64,000 bases of DNA from Kitasatospora aureofaciens (GCF_019192735.1 NZ_JAHTKP010000010.1:150641-214640); one strand, 5' to 3'; counted from the first letter of the stretch, positions 32,306 through 41,284 are shown. The notes: a model not told the origin generated them from the letters alone. Program-made: numbers and translations.

Positions 32306-33940
32306 CTACGGCACCACCTGCTCCAACGATTCCCCGGCAGCCGGTGTTCCGGCGGTCGGACGGCGGCGCCGGGCCACCAGCACGCCGGCGCCGCAGGCCA
32401 GCAGGCCTCCGACGGCGAGCGTCCACTCCGGGACGGCGCCGACCCGGTCGGCCACCGTGGTGCCGTCGCGCAGCGGGACGGTCGCGGACAGCTCGGCCGG
32501 CGTCAGCTCCGCGGTGCGCTGCTCGACCGTGCCGTCCGGGGCGATCACCGCGCTGATGCCGCTGGTGGCGGCGATCAGCACGGCCCGGCCGTGCTCGACC
32601 GCGCGCAGCCGGGACATCGCGAGCTGCTGCTCGGGCTGGCCGGTCTCGGCGTAGGTGGCGTTGTTGGTCTGCACGACCAGGACCCGGGCGCCGCTGTCGA
32701 CGGTGTCGCGCACGATCTCGTCGTAGGCGACCTCGAAGCAGATCACGTCGCCGATCCGGGCCGGACCGAGCTGCATGACGCCGTTGTGGTCGCCGGGGTA
32801 GAAGTCCCTGGCGACCCGCTGGAGGCGGGTGATCACCTTCATCAGCTGGTCGCGGAACGGCACGTACTCGCCGAACGGGACGGGGTGCTGCTTGGTGTAG
32901 GAGGCGCCGGGGCCGGTCGTCGGGTCCCAGACGATGCCCTCGTTCTGGACGTGCTGCGCGTCCGGGCCGTCCACCAGGGTGCCGACCAGGGTCGGCACGC
33001 CGACCGCTCTCACGGCCTGGTCGATGCGCTGGAAGGCGAGCGGGTCGCTGAACGGGTCGAGGTCGGAGGAGTTCTCCGGCCAGATCACCACGTCGGGGCG
33101 CTCGGTCCTGCCCGCCTTGATGTCGGCGGCCAGGCGCTCGGTCGCCGAGGCGTGGTTGTTGAGGACCATCATCGGGCGGCCGAGGAAGTCCATGCCGGGG
33201 TTGGGGACGTTGCCCTGGACGATCGCGACCTTCACGGTGTCGTCGGCCTTCGTCGCCACCGGGACGAGGTAGCCGACGAGCAGCGCGGCCACGGCGCCGA
33301 GGGCGGCCAGCGCGGCGGCCCTCGGGGCCTTGCCCGGGCCGCGCACGCGCAGGGCCGCCCAGGCCAGCAGCGCGCCGGACAGCGCGACCGCGAAGGTCAC
33401 CAGCGGGGCGCCGCCGATCGCGGCCAGCGGGGTGTACGGGGTCGCGGTGTTGGCGAAGGCGAGGCGGCCCCAGGGGAAGCCGCCGAGCGGCAGCCGGTCG
33501 CGCGCCCACTCCTGGGTGACCCAGAGGCAGGCGGCCCACAGCGGCCAGGCGGGCAGCCGGGAGGTGACGGCCAGGCCCGCGCCGAGCAGCAGCATGAACA
33601 GCGCCTCGACGACCGACAGGCCGACCGTCGCGTCCCAGCCGACCACGCGCAGCCAGCTGAGCAGCATCAGGAAGAACGGGAAGCCGAAGGCGAAGCCCGT
33701 CCAGGCCGCCTGGCGGACCGTCCGGCCCCGGGTGAGCAGGGAGAGTGCGGCGACGCCGAGCAGCGACAGCGGCCACAGGTCGTACGGCGGGAAGGCGAGG
33801 GCGAGCAGCAGACCGGCCAGTGCGGCGAGCCCGGTCCGGGGCAGCCCGGCGCGGACCTTGGCGAGGGCCCGGGCGGCCCGGCCGGGCCGGTGCTCCGGGC
33901 TCGGCGGCTCGGCCGCGGACCGCTCCTGGGTGACGGACAT
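32306..33940 (-). CDS. lnt: Apolipoprotein N-acyltransferase
   Basis: This 544-residue protein has an N-terminal block of about seven membrane helices (residues 37-230, beginning LAALAGLLLALAFPPYDLW) and a nitrilase-fold domain. The catalytic triad is visible as Glu289 in VVIWPENSSDLDPF, Lys350 in SYTKQHPVPFGEYVP and Cys401 in GDVICFEVAYDE. A last helix and an RRRR tail follow. It N-acylates the diacylglyceryl-Cys of lipoproteins at the outer face of the membrane. In mycobacteria and many actinomycetes Lnt is fused to or followed by a Ppm polyprenol-phosphate mannosyltransferase; here the next gene is fxsA after only 55 bases. The ATG is preceded by a weak ribosome site. Confidence 0.93.
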   Translation of the reverse strand: MSVTQERSAAEPPSPEHRPGRAARALAKVRAGLPRTGLAALAGLLLALAFPPYDLWPLSLLGVAALSLLTRGRTVRQAAWTGFAFGFPFFLMLLSWLRVVGWDATVGLSVVEALFMLLLGAGLAVTSRLPAWPLWAACLWVTQEWARDRLPLGGFPWGRLAFANTATPYTPLAAIGGAPLVTFAVALSGALLAWAALRVRGPGKAPRAAALAALGAVAALLVGYLVPVATKADDTVKVAIVQGNVPNPGMDFLGRPMMVLNNHASATERLAADIKAGRTERPDVVIWPENSSDLDPFSDPLAFQRIDQAVRAVGVPTLVGTLVDGPDAQHVQNEGIVWDPTTGPGASYTKQHPVPFGEYVPFRDQLMKVITRLQRVARDFYPGDHNGVMQLGPARIGDVICFEVAYDEIVRDTVDSGARVLVVQTNNATYAETGQPEQQLAMSRLRAVEHGRAVLIAATSGISAVIAPDGTVEQRTAELTPAELSATVPLRDGTTVADRVGAVPEWTLAVGGLLACGAGVLVARRRRPTAGTPAAGESLEQVVP

Positions 33941-34083
33941 GGTCACCGGCGCACCATCTCTCTGTGGCTTGCTGTTCGGATGCTGTCCGAAGAAGGTACC
34001 CCGGCACGGACGTGCGCCGGGAGGCGAGGGTGCGGGTACGGAGGGGCCTGGGGCCCGGTCAGCGGGGGGTGTAGGAGGCGTTG

Positions 34084-34129
34084 CGCTGCTCGCCCGGGGG
34101 CTCCGGGCGGAAGCCCCCTGCGAGCAGCG
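34084..34129 (-). terminator. Long hairpin after the amidohydrolase gene
   Basis: CGCTGCTCGC at 34084-34093 pairs with 34120-34129, and the inner GGGGGCT (34096-34102) pairs with AGCCCCC (34112-34118) around a 9-base loop. It starts 17 bases downstream of the amidohydrolase stop and isolates it from lnt. Confidence 0.8.
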
Positions 34130-34145
34130 TGCGCGGGACGGCGAC

Positions 34146-35759
34146 CTACTCGGCCGCGCGGTGGACCGTGCGGCCGCGGACGACCGTGCGCAGACAGGTC
34201 GGGAGGGGGTGGCCGGGGGTGAGGTCGGGCAGGCCCGGGGTGCCGGAACGCGGGTCGGTGGACCAGCCGGCGACGCGGGCGTCGGGGGCCTGGACGACCA
34301 GCTCGTCGGCGGCCCAGATCGCGTAGCTGGCGACCGCGCCCGGGACGAGGACGCCGTCCTGGTCCCGGCCGATCGCCCGCCAGCCGCCGCGGGTGTGCGC
34401 GGTGAAGGCGGCGCGGACGGAGATCCGGTGGTCCAGCGTCCGGTGGAAGGCAGCCGCACGGACGGTGCCCCACGGGTCGAGCGGGGTGACCGGGGCGTCC
34501 GAGCCGAAGGCGAGCGGGACGCCGGCGCGCAGCAGGGCGGCGAACGGGTTGAGGGTGGCCGCCCGGTCGGCGCCGAGGCGCTGGACGTACATGCCGTCCG
34601 GCCCGCCCCAGGCGGCGTCGAAGGCGGGCTGGACGGAGGCGGTGAGGCCGAGTTCGGCGAAGGCTGCGATGGCCTTGTCGTCCAGGGCCTCGGCGTGCTC
34701 GACGCGATGGCGCAGGGCCCTGACCCGGTCGGCGCCGACCCGCTCGCCGGCCGCCCGGACGCCCTCGATCACCGCGGCCACGGCGGCGTCGCCGATGGCG
34801 TGGAAGCCCGCCTGGAGCCCGGCCTCGGTGCAGGCGGCGACGTGGTCGGCGACCTGCTCGGCGGTCAGGTAGGCGGTGCCGGTGTGGTCGGCGTCGGCGT
34901 AGGCGGTGTGCAGGCAGGCGGTGTGCGACCCGAGCGCGCCGTCGACGAACAGGTCGCCGCCGGCGCCTACCGCGCCGAGCCGGCGGGCCGTCTCGACGCC
35001 GCCCAACTCGCCCCAGTAGCCGAAGACTTCGGGCCCCTCGCCATCGGCGGCCAGAGCCAGCAGGGCGGCCAGGTCCTGCTCGGAGGAGATCTCCGGGCCG
35101 GCGCACTCGTGCAGCGCGCCGATGCCGAGTTCGGCGGCGCGGGCGAGGGTGGCGCGCTGGGCGCGGCGGCGCTGCTCGGGGGTGAGGTGGGCGAGCGCGG
35201 TCTGCCGGACGGCGTGGTGGGCGTCCTTGGTGAGCGGGCCCTCGGCGGAGTGTCCGGGCCGCTCGGCGAGGCCCTCGGTGAGGGTGCGCAGCGCGGTGGT
35301 GGCGAGCGCCGAGTGGACGTCGGTGCGGGAGAGGTAGACAGCGGCGCCGCGGGCGGCGGCGTCCAGCTCGTCGAGCGTGGGCGGGCGGCCCTCCGGCCAG
35401 CCGGTCTCGTCCCAGCCGTGGCCGATGAGCACCCCGCCCGGCTCGGGCTGCGCCTCGACGAAGGCGGTGAGGGCGGCCAGGGCGGCGGCCAGGGAGGGGC
35501 TGCCGGTGAGGTCGAGGCCGGTGAGCGCCAGGCCGGTGGAGGTGGCGTGCACGTGGGCGTCGACGAACGCGGGGGTGACCAGGGCGCCGTCCAGCTCGAC
35601 GGTCTCGTCGGCGGTCCCGGCGTACGCCTCGGCGGCGCCGTCGCTGCCGACCCAGGCGATGTGCTCGCCCTCGACGAGCATCGCGGTGGCGAAGGGGTCG
35701 GCGGGGCTGTAGACGGCGCCGCCGCGCAGCAGGACGGTCCGGGGGGTGCGTTCGGTCAT
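34146..35759 (-). CDS. YtcJ-like metal-dependent amidohydrolase
   Basis: This 537-residue protein of the amidohydrolase 3 family has the metal-ligand motif VDAHVHATSTG (residues about 66-72), the further ligands HAIGDAA and RVEHAE, and the terminal Asp in GSDAPVTPLDP. The beta-sandwich domain is split between both ends of the chain (VLLRGGAVYSPADPFA and TCLRTVVRGRTVHRAAE), as in all composite amidohydrolases. Substrate specificity within this family is generally unknown. An Lrp/AsnC-type regulator gene lies 31 bases upstream on the same strand, so an amino-acid derivative is a possible substrate. Confidence 0.9.
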   Translation of the reverse strand: MTERTPRTVLLRGGAVYSPADPFATAMLVEGEHIAWVGSDGAAEAYAGTADETVELDGALVTPAFVDAHVHATSTGLALTGLDLTGSPSLAAALAALTAFVEAQPEPGGVLIGHGWDETGWPEGRPPTLDELDAAARGAAVYLSRTDVHSALATTALRTLTEGLAERPGHSAEGPLTKDAHHAVRQTALAHLTPEQRRRAQRATLARAAELGIGALHECAGPEISSEQDLAALLALAADGEGPEVFGYWGELGGVETARRLGAVGAGGDLFVDGALGSHTACLHTAYADADHTGTAYLTAEQVADHVAACTEAGLQAGFHAIGDAAVAAVIEGVRAAGERVGADRVRALRHRVEHAEALDDKAIAAFAELGLTASVQPAFDAAWGGPDGMYVQRLGADRAATLNPFAALLRAGVPLAFGSDAPVTPLDPWGTVRAAAFHRTLDHRISVRAAFTAHTRGGWRAIGRDQDGVLVPGAVASYAIWAADELVVQAPDARVAGWSTDPRSGTPGLPDLTPGHPLPTCLRTVVRGRTVHRAAE

Positions 35760-35790
35760 GCGCCCAAGTCTGCACCCCCCGGATTCGTCC

Positions 35791-36231
35791 TCAGATCTTC
35801 GGGGGTCGCGCCTCGTAGGGGGTGGAGAGGACGACGGTGGTGCGGGTGGAGACGCCGGCGGCGCTGCGGATGCGGGCGAGCAGGTCCTCCAGGTCGCCGG
35901 GGGCGCCGACGCGGACCTTGAGGATGTAGTTCTCGTCGCCGGCGACGCTGTGGCAGGCCTCGATCTCGGGCAGGCCGGCCAGGCGTTCGGGGGTGTCGTC
36001 CGGGGCGCTGGGGTCGAAGGGTTTGACCGAGATGAACGCGGTCAGCGCCAGGTCGACGGCGTCGGGGTCGACGATCGCGGTGTAGCCGCGGATCACCCCG
36101 CGCTGTTCCAGGCGGCGCACGCGCTGGTGCACCGCCGAGGTGGACAGGCCGGTGGCCTTGCCCAGGTCCGTATAGCTCATCCGGCCGTCCTCCAGGAGCA
36201 GCTGGACGATGCGTTGGTCGAGATCCTCCAC
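35791..36231 (-). CDS. Lrp/AsnC-family transcriptional regulator
   Basis: This 146-residue protein has an N-terminal helix-turn-helix (GRMSYTDLGKATGLSTSAVH, residues about 16-35, then QRVRRLEQRGVIRGY) and a C-terminal RAM (ligand) domain with ISVKPF, IEACHSVAGDENYILKV and the closing TTVVLSTPYEA. It probably forms octamers and senses an amino acid. The GTG at 36231 gives the family-standard start VEDLDQRIVQLL. It lies 31 bases before the amidohydrolase gene, which it may control. A perfect inverted repeat lies upstream at 36353-36374. Confidence 0.92.
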   Translation of the reverse strand: MEDLDQRIVQLLLEDGRMSYTDLGKATGLSTSAVHQRVRRLEQRGVIRGYTAIVDPDAVDLALTAFISVKPFDPSAPDDTPERLAGLPEIEACHSVAGDENYILKVRVGAPGDLEDLLARIRSAAGVSTRTTVVLSTPYEARPPKI

Positions 36232-36352
36232 AGTGCGCAAACCTACCCGGTCGGGGGCGCGCGGGGTGCCCCGGTGGGCGCACGCGGTGTCACCGGGGGC
36301 TGGCTGGGGTGTCAGGCGGCACATGCCGAGCGAATGTGGCCAAGGACACAAC

Positions 36353-36374
36353 CCGGTGCATCACGGTGCACCGG
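36353..36374. promoter_or_regulatory. Perfect 8-bp inverted repeat, candidate operator
   Basis: CCGGTGCA and TGCACCGG are separated by six bases (TCACGG). The element sits between the divergent Lrp-type gene (122 bases away) and the 151-residue gene at 36461. It may be a binding site for the regulator or another protein. Confidence 0.45.
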
Positions 36375-36460
36375 ACCGCAGGGTTATGAGTCCGCACGGC
36401 AGGGAAGTGCTGGTTGTGGCCCCGGGCGACCACGCCGGGCCCGATCCGAGGGGGATCCTC

Positions 36461-36916
36461 ATGCTTGCCACTGACCAGCGTGCCCTGGGCTCCGACGAGA
36501 CCGACGATATGACCGGCCGCGACGAACTCGCGGTCGAGGACGGCCCCACGCCGAACGCCGACCCGGGCGACGGCGAGATGTGGGAGATCTTCCGGGTGCA
36601 CTGCCCCGAGTGCCGCCGCCCGATCGCCCTCGTGGCGGACGAGGAACGGCTGCCGCTGCACGCCCTGCTGCCGACCGCGTGGAACCCCTTCGCCCCCGCG
36701 ATCTGCCCGGGCTCGGGCACGCCGACCGACGACCTGGCCGAGGTGCAGACCCCGGAGGACAGCCGGCCGACCGGCTTCGACGCGCTGTTCAAGCTGCCCA
36801 CCGAGCTGGACTGGCGCACCCAGCCGTTCTCGCACGCGGTGGCGCACCGGCCGGTGCGGGTCGCCGCGGTCACCCCGGTGATCCCCGAGCAGCGCCGCCG
36901 TCTGATCCGACACTGA
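36461..36916 (+). CDS. Hypothetical protein with Cys-x-x-Cys motif
   Basis: This 151-residue protein has an acidic, disordered first third (GSDETDDMTGRDELAVEDG). A middle part contains FRVHCPECRRPIALVADE and a later Cys in PAICPGSGTP, together suggesting a small zinc ribbon. The tail is basic and ends QRRRLIRH. GAGGGGG precedes the ATG by seven bases. I recognise no named family. A strong terminator follows, so it is a one-gene unit. Confidence 0.72.
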   Translation: MLATDQRALGSDETDDMTGRDELAVEDGPTPNADPGDGEMWEIFRVHCPECRRPIALVADEERLPLHALLPTAWNPFAPAICPGSGTPTDDLAEVQTPEDSRPTGFDALFKLPTELDWRTQPFSHAVAHRPVRVAAVTPVIPEQRRRLIRH

Positions 36917-36962
36917 CCCGCTTTTCGGCACTCTCACAAGCCAGTTGACGATACGTCAAAAA

Positions 36963-37003
36963 CCTCCGGCCGTCACTCCGCACCCTGGAGTGACGGCCGG
37001 AGG
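36963..37003. terminator. Bidirectional terminator, 17-bp perfect stem
   Basis: CCTCCGGCCGTCACTCC at 36963-36979 pairs with 36987-37003 around a 7-base loop, between the convergent 151-residue gene and the acyl-CoA dehydrogenase gene. Confidence 0.9.
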
Positions 37004-37019
37004 CCGTACCTGGAAGGCC

Positions 37020-38180
37020 TCACTTGGTGAGGTGGCGGCCGATCACCAGTCGCTGGATCTGGTTGGTGCCCTCGACGATCTGCAGCACCTTCGCCTCGCG
37101 CATGTACCGCTCGGCCGGGAAGTCCTGGGTGTAGCCGTAGCCGCCGAGCACCTGGACGGCGTCGGTGGTCACCCGCATCACGGTGTCGGTGCAGAACAGC
37201 TTGGCCATCGCCGCCTCCTTGGAGAACGGCAGGCCGGCGTCACGCAGCCGCGCGGCGGACAGGTAGAGCGCCCGGCCGGCCTCGATCTGGGTGGCCATGT
37301 CGGCGAGCATGAACGACAGGCCCTGGAACTCGGCGATCGGACGGCCGAACTGCCGGCGGGTACGGGCGTAGTCGACCGCGAGGTCGAGCGCGGCCTGGGC
37401 GACGCCTATGGCACACGCGGCGATGCCGAGCCGGCCGGAGTCCAGCGCGGCGAGGGCGATCTGGAAGCCCTGGCCCTCCGCACCGACCAGCCGGTCTCGC
37501 GAGACCCGGGCGCCGTCGAAGTGCAGCTGCGCGGTCGGCGAGGAGCGCATGCCCATCTTGTGCTCCGGCGGGGCGGCCGACAGGCCGGCCTGGTCGCCGG
37601 GGACCAGCAGGCAGCTGATGCCCTTCGGGCCGTCCACGCCGGTGCGCACCAGGGCGCTGTAGAAGTCCGCCTGCCCGCCGTGGGTGATCCACGCCTTGGT
37701 GCCGTTCACCACGTACTCGTCGCCGTCGAGGTCGGCGCGGGTGCGCAGCGCGGCGGCGTCCGAGCCGGACTGCGGCTCGGAGAGGCAGTAGGCGCCGAGC
37801 TGCTCGCCGGAGAGCATGCCGGGCAGCCAGGTGGCGCGCTGCTCCTCGGTGCCGAAGGTGGCCAGCGCGTGGCAGGACAGGGTGTGCACGCTCACGCCGA
37901 GGCCGATGGCCAGCCAGCCGGCCGACAGCTCCTCCAGGACCTGGAGGTACACCTCGTAGGGCTGCTCGCCGCCGCCGTACTTCTCGTCGTACGGGAGGGA
38001 GAGCAGGCCCGCCTCGCCGAGGGTGCGGAAGACCTCGCGCGGGAAGCGGCCGGCGGCCTCGTCCTCCGCCGCGCGGGGCTGGAGCTCGCGCTGGACCAGC
38101 TCCCGGGTGAGGTTGAGCAGCTCGCGGGCCTCCTCGGTGGGCAGCTGGCGGTCCACGGCTTTCGCAGGGGAGGGGGTCAT
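37020..38180 (-). CDS. Acyl-CoA dehydrogenase
   Basis: This 386-residue flavoprotein carries the family signatures GAYCLSEPQSGSD (first signature, FAD and substrate contact) and QVLGGYGYTQDFPAERYMRE (second signature). The catalytic Glu is in QIVEGTNQIQR near the C-terminus. It oxidises an acyl-CoA at the alpha-beta bond and passes electrons to ETF. The ATG at 38180 follows GAGGAGG at a somewhat long spacing; the extension upstream is not family-like. The substrate (short or branched chain) is not decidable from the sequence. It is monocistronic by context. Confidence 0.93.
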   Translation of the reverse strand: MTPSPAKAVDRQLPTEEARELLNLTRELVQRELQPRAAEDEAAGRFPREVFRTLGEAGLLSLPYDEKYGGGEQPYEVYLQVLEELSAGWLAIGLGVSVHTLSCHALATFGTEEQRATWLPGMLSGEQLGAYCLSEPQSGSDAAALRTRADLDGDEYVVNGTKAWITHGGQADFYSALVRTGVDGPKGISCLLVPGDQAGLSAAPPEHKMGMRSSPTAQLHFDGARVSRDRLVGAEGQGFQIALAALDSGRLGIAACAIGVAQAALDLAVDYARTRRQFGRPIAEFQGLSFMLADMATQIEAGRALYLSAARLRDAGLPFSKEAAMAKLFCTDTVMRVTTDAVQVLGGYGYTQDFPAERYMREAKVLQIVEGTNQIQRLVIGRHLTK

Positions 38181-38390
38181 GGCGGCGGTCGCCTCCTCGA
38201 TCGGGCACCGGGACCCTGGTTCGGCAGGTCCGGCGCGGGTGTGGCAGGTCGGCCCGACCGGCACCGGGTTGCGGTGAACGGCCGTTCACAGGCGTGGCGA
38301 AGTGAGTATGCCCGAAAGCCGCGCTGCCGTCACGACCTGCGCAGATGAACTGTCCGGAGTGGCCGGGTACGGCACCGTAGGGTTGACGTT

Positions 38391-39023
38391 GTGGCTGCTT
38401 CCGATTCCCCGCACGCTCCCGACGGCCCTGTCCCGCCCAACGGCCTTCACGCTCTCGCCGCGGAGCTGCGCGCGCTGCCGCCCTCCTGCGGACCGGTGCG
38501 GCTGGTGGCGGTGGACGGGCACGCGGGCTCGGGCAAGACGACCTTCGCCGGGCGGCTGGCCGGGGTGCTCGGCGGGGCGCCGGTGGTGCATCTCGACGAC
38601 CTGGCCACCCACGCCGAGCCGTTCGGCTGGGCCGGGCGGCTGCGCGAACAGGTGCTGGAACCGCTGGCGGCGGGCCGGGACACCGCGTACCGGGTGTACG
38701 ACTGGACGCTGCGGCGGTTCGCGACCACCGCCGAGGTGTCGGCGGCACCGGTGGTGCTGGTGGAGGGCGTCGGGGCCGGGCGGCGGGCGGTGCGCCCGTG
38801 GCTGGCCCGGGTGATCTGGATGGAGCTGGACGCCGCGGCGGCCCGGCGGCGCGGGGAGGAGCGGGACGGGCCGGAACTCGCCGAGTTCTGGGTCGGCTGG
38901 GCGCGCGCCGAATCGGCGCATTTCGCCGACGATCCGAGCCGCCCGTACGCCGGGACGCGGGTCGACGGGGTGACCGGACGGATCTTGTCGGGCACCGTCG
39001 GTGAACCTTCAACGTTCCCTTGA
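38391..39023 (+). CDS. Uridine kinase-like P-loop protein
   Basis: This 210-residue protein has a Walker A in VDGHAGSGKTTFAGRL (residues 43-51), the VVHLDDLATH segment expected of uridine/phosphoribulokinase-like kinases, and VVLVEGVGAGRRAVRPWL. It probably phosphorylates a nucleoside or another small alcohol, but it lacks the full uridine-kinase signature. The start is GTG at 38391, almost directly after a GTAGGGTTGACG sequence, so the mRNA may be leaderless. It is divergent from the acyl-CoA dehydrogenase and ends before a strong terminator. Confidence 0.8.
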   Translation: MAASDSPHAPDGPVPPNGLHALAAELRALPPSCGPVRLVAVDGHAGSGKTTFAGRLAGVLGGAPVVHLDDLATHAEPFGWAGRLREQVLEPLAAGRDTAYRVYDWTLRRFATTAEVSAAPVVLVEGVGAGRRAVRPWLARVIWMELDAAAARRRGEERDGPELAEFWVGWARAESAHFADDPSRPYAGTRVDGVTGRILSGTVGEPSTFP

Positions 39024-39091
39024 CCTGCGCAGTCGCCAGGATTTAGGTTCTCCTCAGTCGACGGAACACGAAGTTCCGGTCGGCTCGGACC

Positions 39092-39131
39092 CGGCGCCCC
39101 CGGCTTGTTCCCCCGTGAGCCGGGGGCGCCG
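39092..39131 (+). terminator. Terminator after the kinase-like gene
   Basis: CGGCGCCCCCGGCT at 39092-39105 pairs perfectly over 14 bp with 39118-39131 across a 12-base loop, 68 bases after the stop. The rest of the 310-base gap to the next gene holds no coding signal that I can support. Confidence 0.8.
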
Positions 39132-39333
39132 TCCCCTTCTCTCCGCGCCCCGACGTCGACTCAACGCCCGCGCGCGCGATCGTATTTGACTCAGTGCGGC
39201 ACCCTTCCGGATCAGCGCGGCCCCGGTACGATTTCAGGCAGGCGCATCTGCGCCCCGGGGGCTTGCGACCACCGGCCGGCTCCGCGCAGGCGGCCCGCCG
39301 GCCGAGCCCCGGGCCACACCGCGGGGGGCGTGA

Positions 39334-41268
39334 GTGACGACGGTGGACAGTTCCGACAGCAACGCGGGCGGCCCGGACCTGCTCGCCGACCGCGCCTGGC
39401 TGCGCGCCATGGACGCCTACACGGCGGGCGCGTACGCCCGCGCCGAGGAGGAGTTCCGCGCGGCCGTCCGGTTGGACCCGGGCATGGCCGACGCCTGGCT
39501 CGGCCTGCACGCCCTGCGCAGCGACACCTCCGCCGCCCTGCTCGCCATGCACCGCAACCAGAAGCGCTTCGGCGAGCAGCGCCGCCGCCACCGGCGCCCG
39601 CTCAGTTCCTGGTACTGGCTGGGCTGGTGGGTGCAGCCGGTGCTGGAGGACCCGCGCGACCTCGCGCTGGCGCACGCCTCGCACTGGCTGGACGGCCGCC
39701 ATCTTGCCGAGCTGGACCGGGCGTTGGAGCAGTGCCCGGCGCCCAGCGAGGACCCGTCCGCCCAGTTCCTCTACGCCTGCCGGTCCTATCTGCTCAAGGA
39801 CTGGGAGCAGTTGATCCGGGACACCGACCGGCTGCTCGACGATCCGCTGCTCGGCATCGAGGCCGGACTGTTCGCCGGGATGGCGCGCGTCCGGCTGGAC
39901 ATGTGCGCCCAGGCGCAGGCGCCGCTGGCCGCGTCACTGGCCCGCTGCCGCTCCGAGCAGCCGCAGCGCAAGGAGCTGCGGTACTGGCTGGGCCGGGCGT
40001 ACGAGGGGGCCGGGCGCAGCGCGGCCGCGCTGCCGCTGTACCGGGCGGTGCACCGGGCCGACCCGGCGTTCATGGACACCGCCGCCCGGCTGGCCGCGAT
40101 CTCGGCGGACGACGCCCTCGCGGACGGCCTGCTGGAGGGCGGGCGCCCGGCCGAGGTGGAGGAGGCGTACCCGGAGGAGGAGGTGGAGTACCAGGACGAG
40201 GCCGGGTACGGCCAGGAGCCGGAGTTCGCGGAGGGCGTCGGGTACGCCGAGGAGCCCGCTATCGGTGACGCCGCCCCGCAGGCCGCGGGTGAGCGCTCGG
40301 GTTCGGCATCGGCCGCCCCGGCCGGCTCCGGCGCGGCGCCCGTGCCGCTGCCCCTCCGGGGCGAGGCCCAGCCTCGTACGGCTCCCGCCGGGGCAGCCCA
40401 ACAGGCGAGCAACGAACGGGAGTTGGATGCCGCCCTGGCCGAACTCGCACTGATGGTGGGCCTGGAGCCGGTCAAGCGCCAAGTACGGGCGCTGTCAGCG
40501 CAGTTGCGGATGGCCGGGCTGCGCGCCGAGCAGGGCCTGCCGGTCCAGCCGCCCAAGCGCCACTTCGTCTTCTCCGGCCCCTCCGGCACCGGCAAGACCA
40601 CCGTGGCCCGGATCCTCGGGCGGGTCTTCCACGCCCTCGGGCTGCTCTCCGGCGACCATCTGGTGGAGGCCCAACGAGCCGACCTGGTCGGCGAGTTCCT
40701 CGGCCAGACCGCCGTCAAGGCGAACGAGCTGATCGACTCCGCGCTGGACGGCGTGCTCTTCATCGACGAGGCCTACAGTCTCTCCAACTCCGGCTACACC
40801 AAGGGCGACGCGTACGGCGACGAGGCCCTCCAGGTCCTGCTCAAGCGCGCCGAGGACAACCGCGACCGGCTGGTGGTGATCCTCGCCGGGTACCCCGAGG
40901 GCATGAACCGGCTGCTCGCCACCAACCCCGGCCTCAACTCCCGCTTCACCACCCGGGTGGACTTCCCCAGCTACCGCCCCAACGAGCTGACGGCGATCGG
41001 CGCCGCGCTGGCCGGCCGGGACGGCGACGGCTGGGACGAGGACGCCGCCGAGGAGCTGGCCAGCATCTGCACCCACGTGGTGCGCGAGGGCTGGATCGAC
41101 GAGCTGGGCAACGGGCGGTTCATCCGCACCCTGTACGAGAAGTCCTGCGCATACCGGGACCTGCGGCTCTCGCTGCTGCGCGAGCCGCCGGGCCGGGAGG
41201 ACCTGGCGACGCTGCGGCTGCCGGACCTCGTGCAGGCGTACGGGGAGCTGATCGACGGCCGGGGCTGA
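39334..41268 (+). CDS. EccA/CbxX-like AAA+ ATPase with TPR N-terminus
   Basis: This 644-residue protein has helical TPR-like repeats over residues about 20-255. An acidic, Tyr/Glu-rich linker follows (about 270-360, PEEEVEYQDEAGYGQEPEF). The AAA domain of the CbxX/CfqX group has Walker A GPSGTGKTT (415-423), Walker B VLFIDEAYSL (about 470) and sensor segment VVILAGYPEGM. The architecture equals EccA of type VII secretion systems, which extracts substrates or chaperones for ESX. No ecc, esx, PE/PPE or mycP genes are in the window, so this is an orphan EccA-like gene. The start is GTG. The stop codon lies in the loop of a 16-bp palindrome. Confidence 0.88.
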   Translation: MTTVDSSDSNAGGPDLLADRAWLRAMDAYTAGAYARAEEEFRAAVRLDPGMADAWLGLHALRSDTSAALLAMHRNQKRFGEQRRRHRRPLSSWYWLGWWVQPVLEDPRDLALAHASHWLDGRHLAELDRALEQCPAPSEDPSAQFLYACRSYLLKDWEQLIRDTDRLLDDPLLGIEAGLFAGMARVRLDMCAQAQAPLAASLARCRSEQPQRKELRYWLGRAYEGAGRSAAALPLYRAVHRADPAFMDTAARLAAISADDALADGLLEGGRPAEVEEAYPEEEVEYQDEAGYGQEPEFAEGVGYAEEPAIGDAAPQAAGERSGSASAAPAGSGAAPVPLPLRGEAQPRTAPAGAAQQASNERELDAALAELALMVGLEPVKRQVRALSAQLRMAGLRAEQGLPVQPPKRHFVFSGPSGTGKTTVARILGRVFHALGLLSGDHLVEAQRADLVGEFLGQTAVKANELIDSALDGVLFIDEAYSLSNSGYTKGDAYGDEALQVLLKRAEDNRDRLVVILAGYPEGMNRLLATNPGLNSRFTTRVDFPSYRPNELTAIGAALAGRDGDGWDEDAAEELASICTHVVREGWIDELGNGRFIRTLYEKSCAYRDLRLSLLREPPGREDLATLRLPDLVQAYGELIDGRG

Positions 41269-41284
41269 GCCCCGGCCGTCGATC
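41250..41284. terminator. 16-bp perfect hairpin with the stop codon as its loop
   Basis: GATCGACGGCCGGGGC (41250-41265) pairs with its complement at 41269-41284. The three unpaired bases 41266-41268 are the TGA of the AAA ATPase gene. It lies between convergent genes and probably ends transcription in both directions. Confidence 0.8.
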
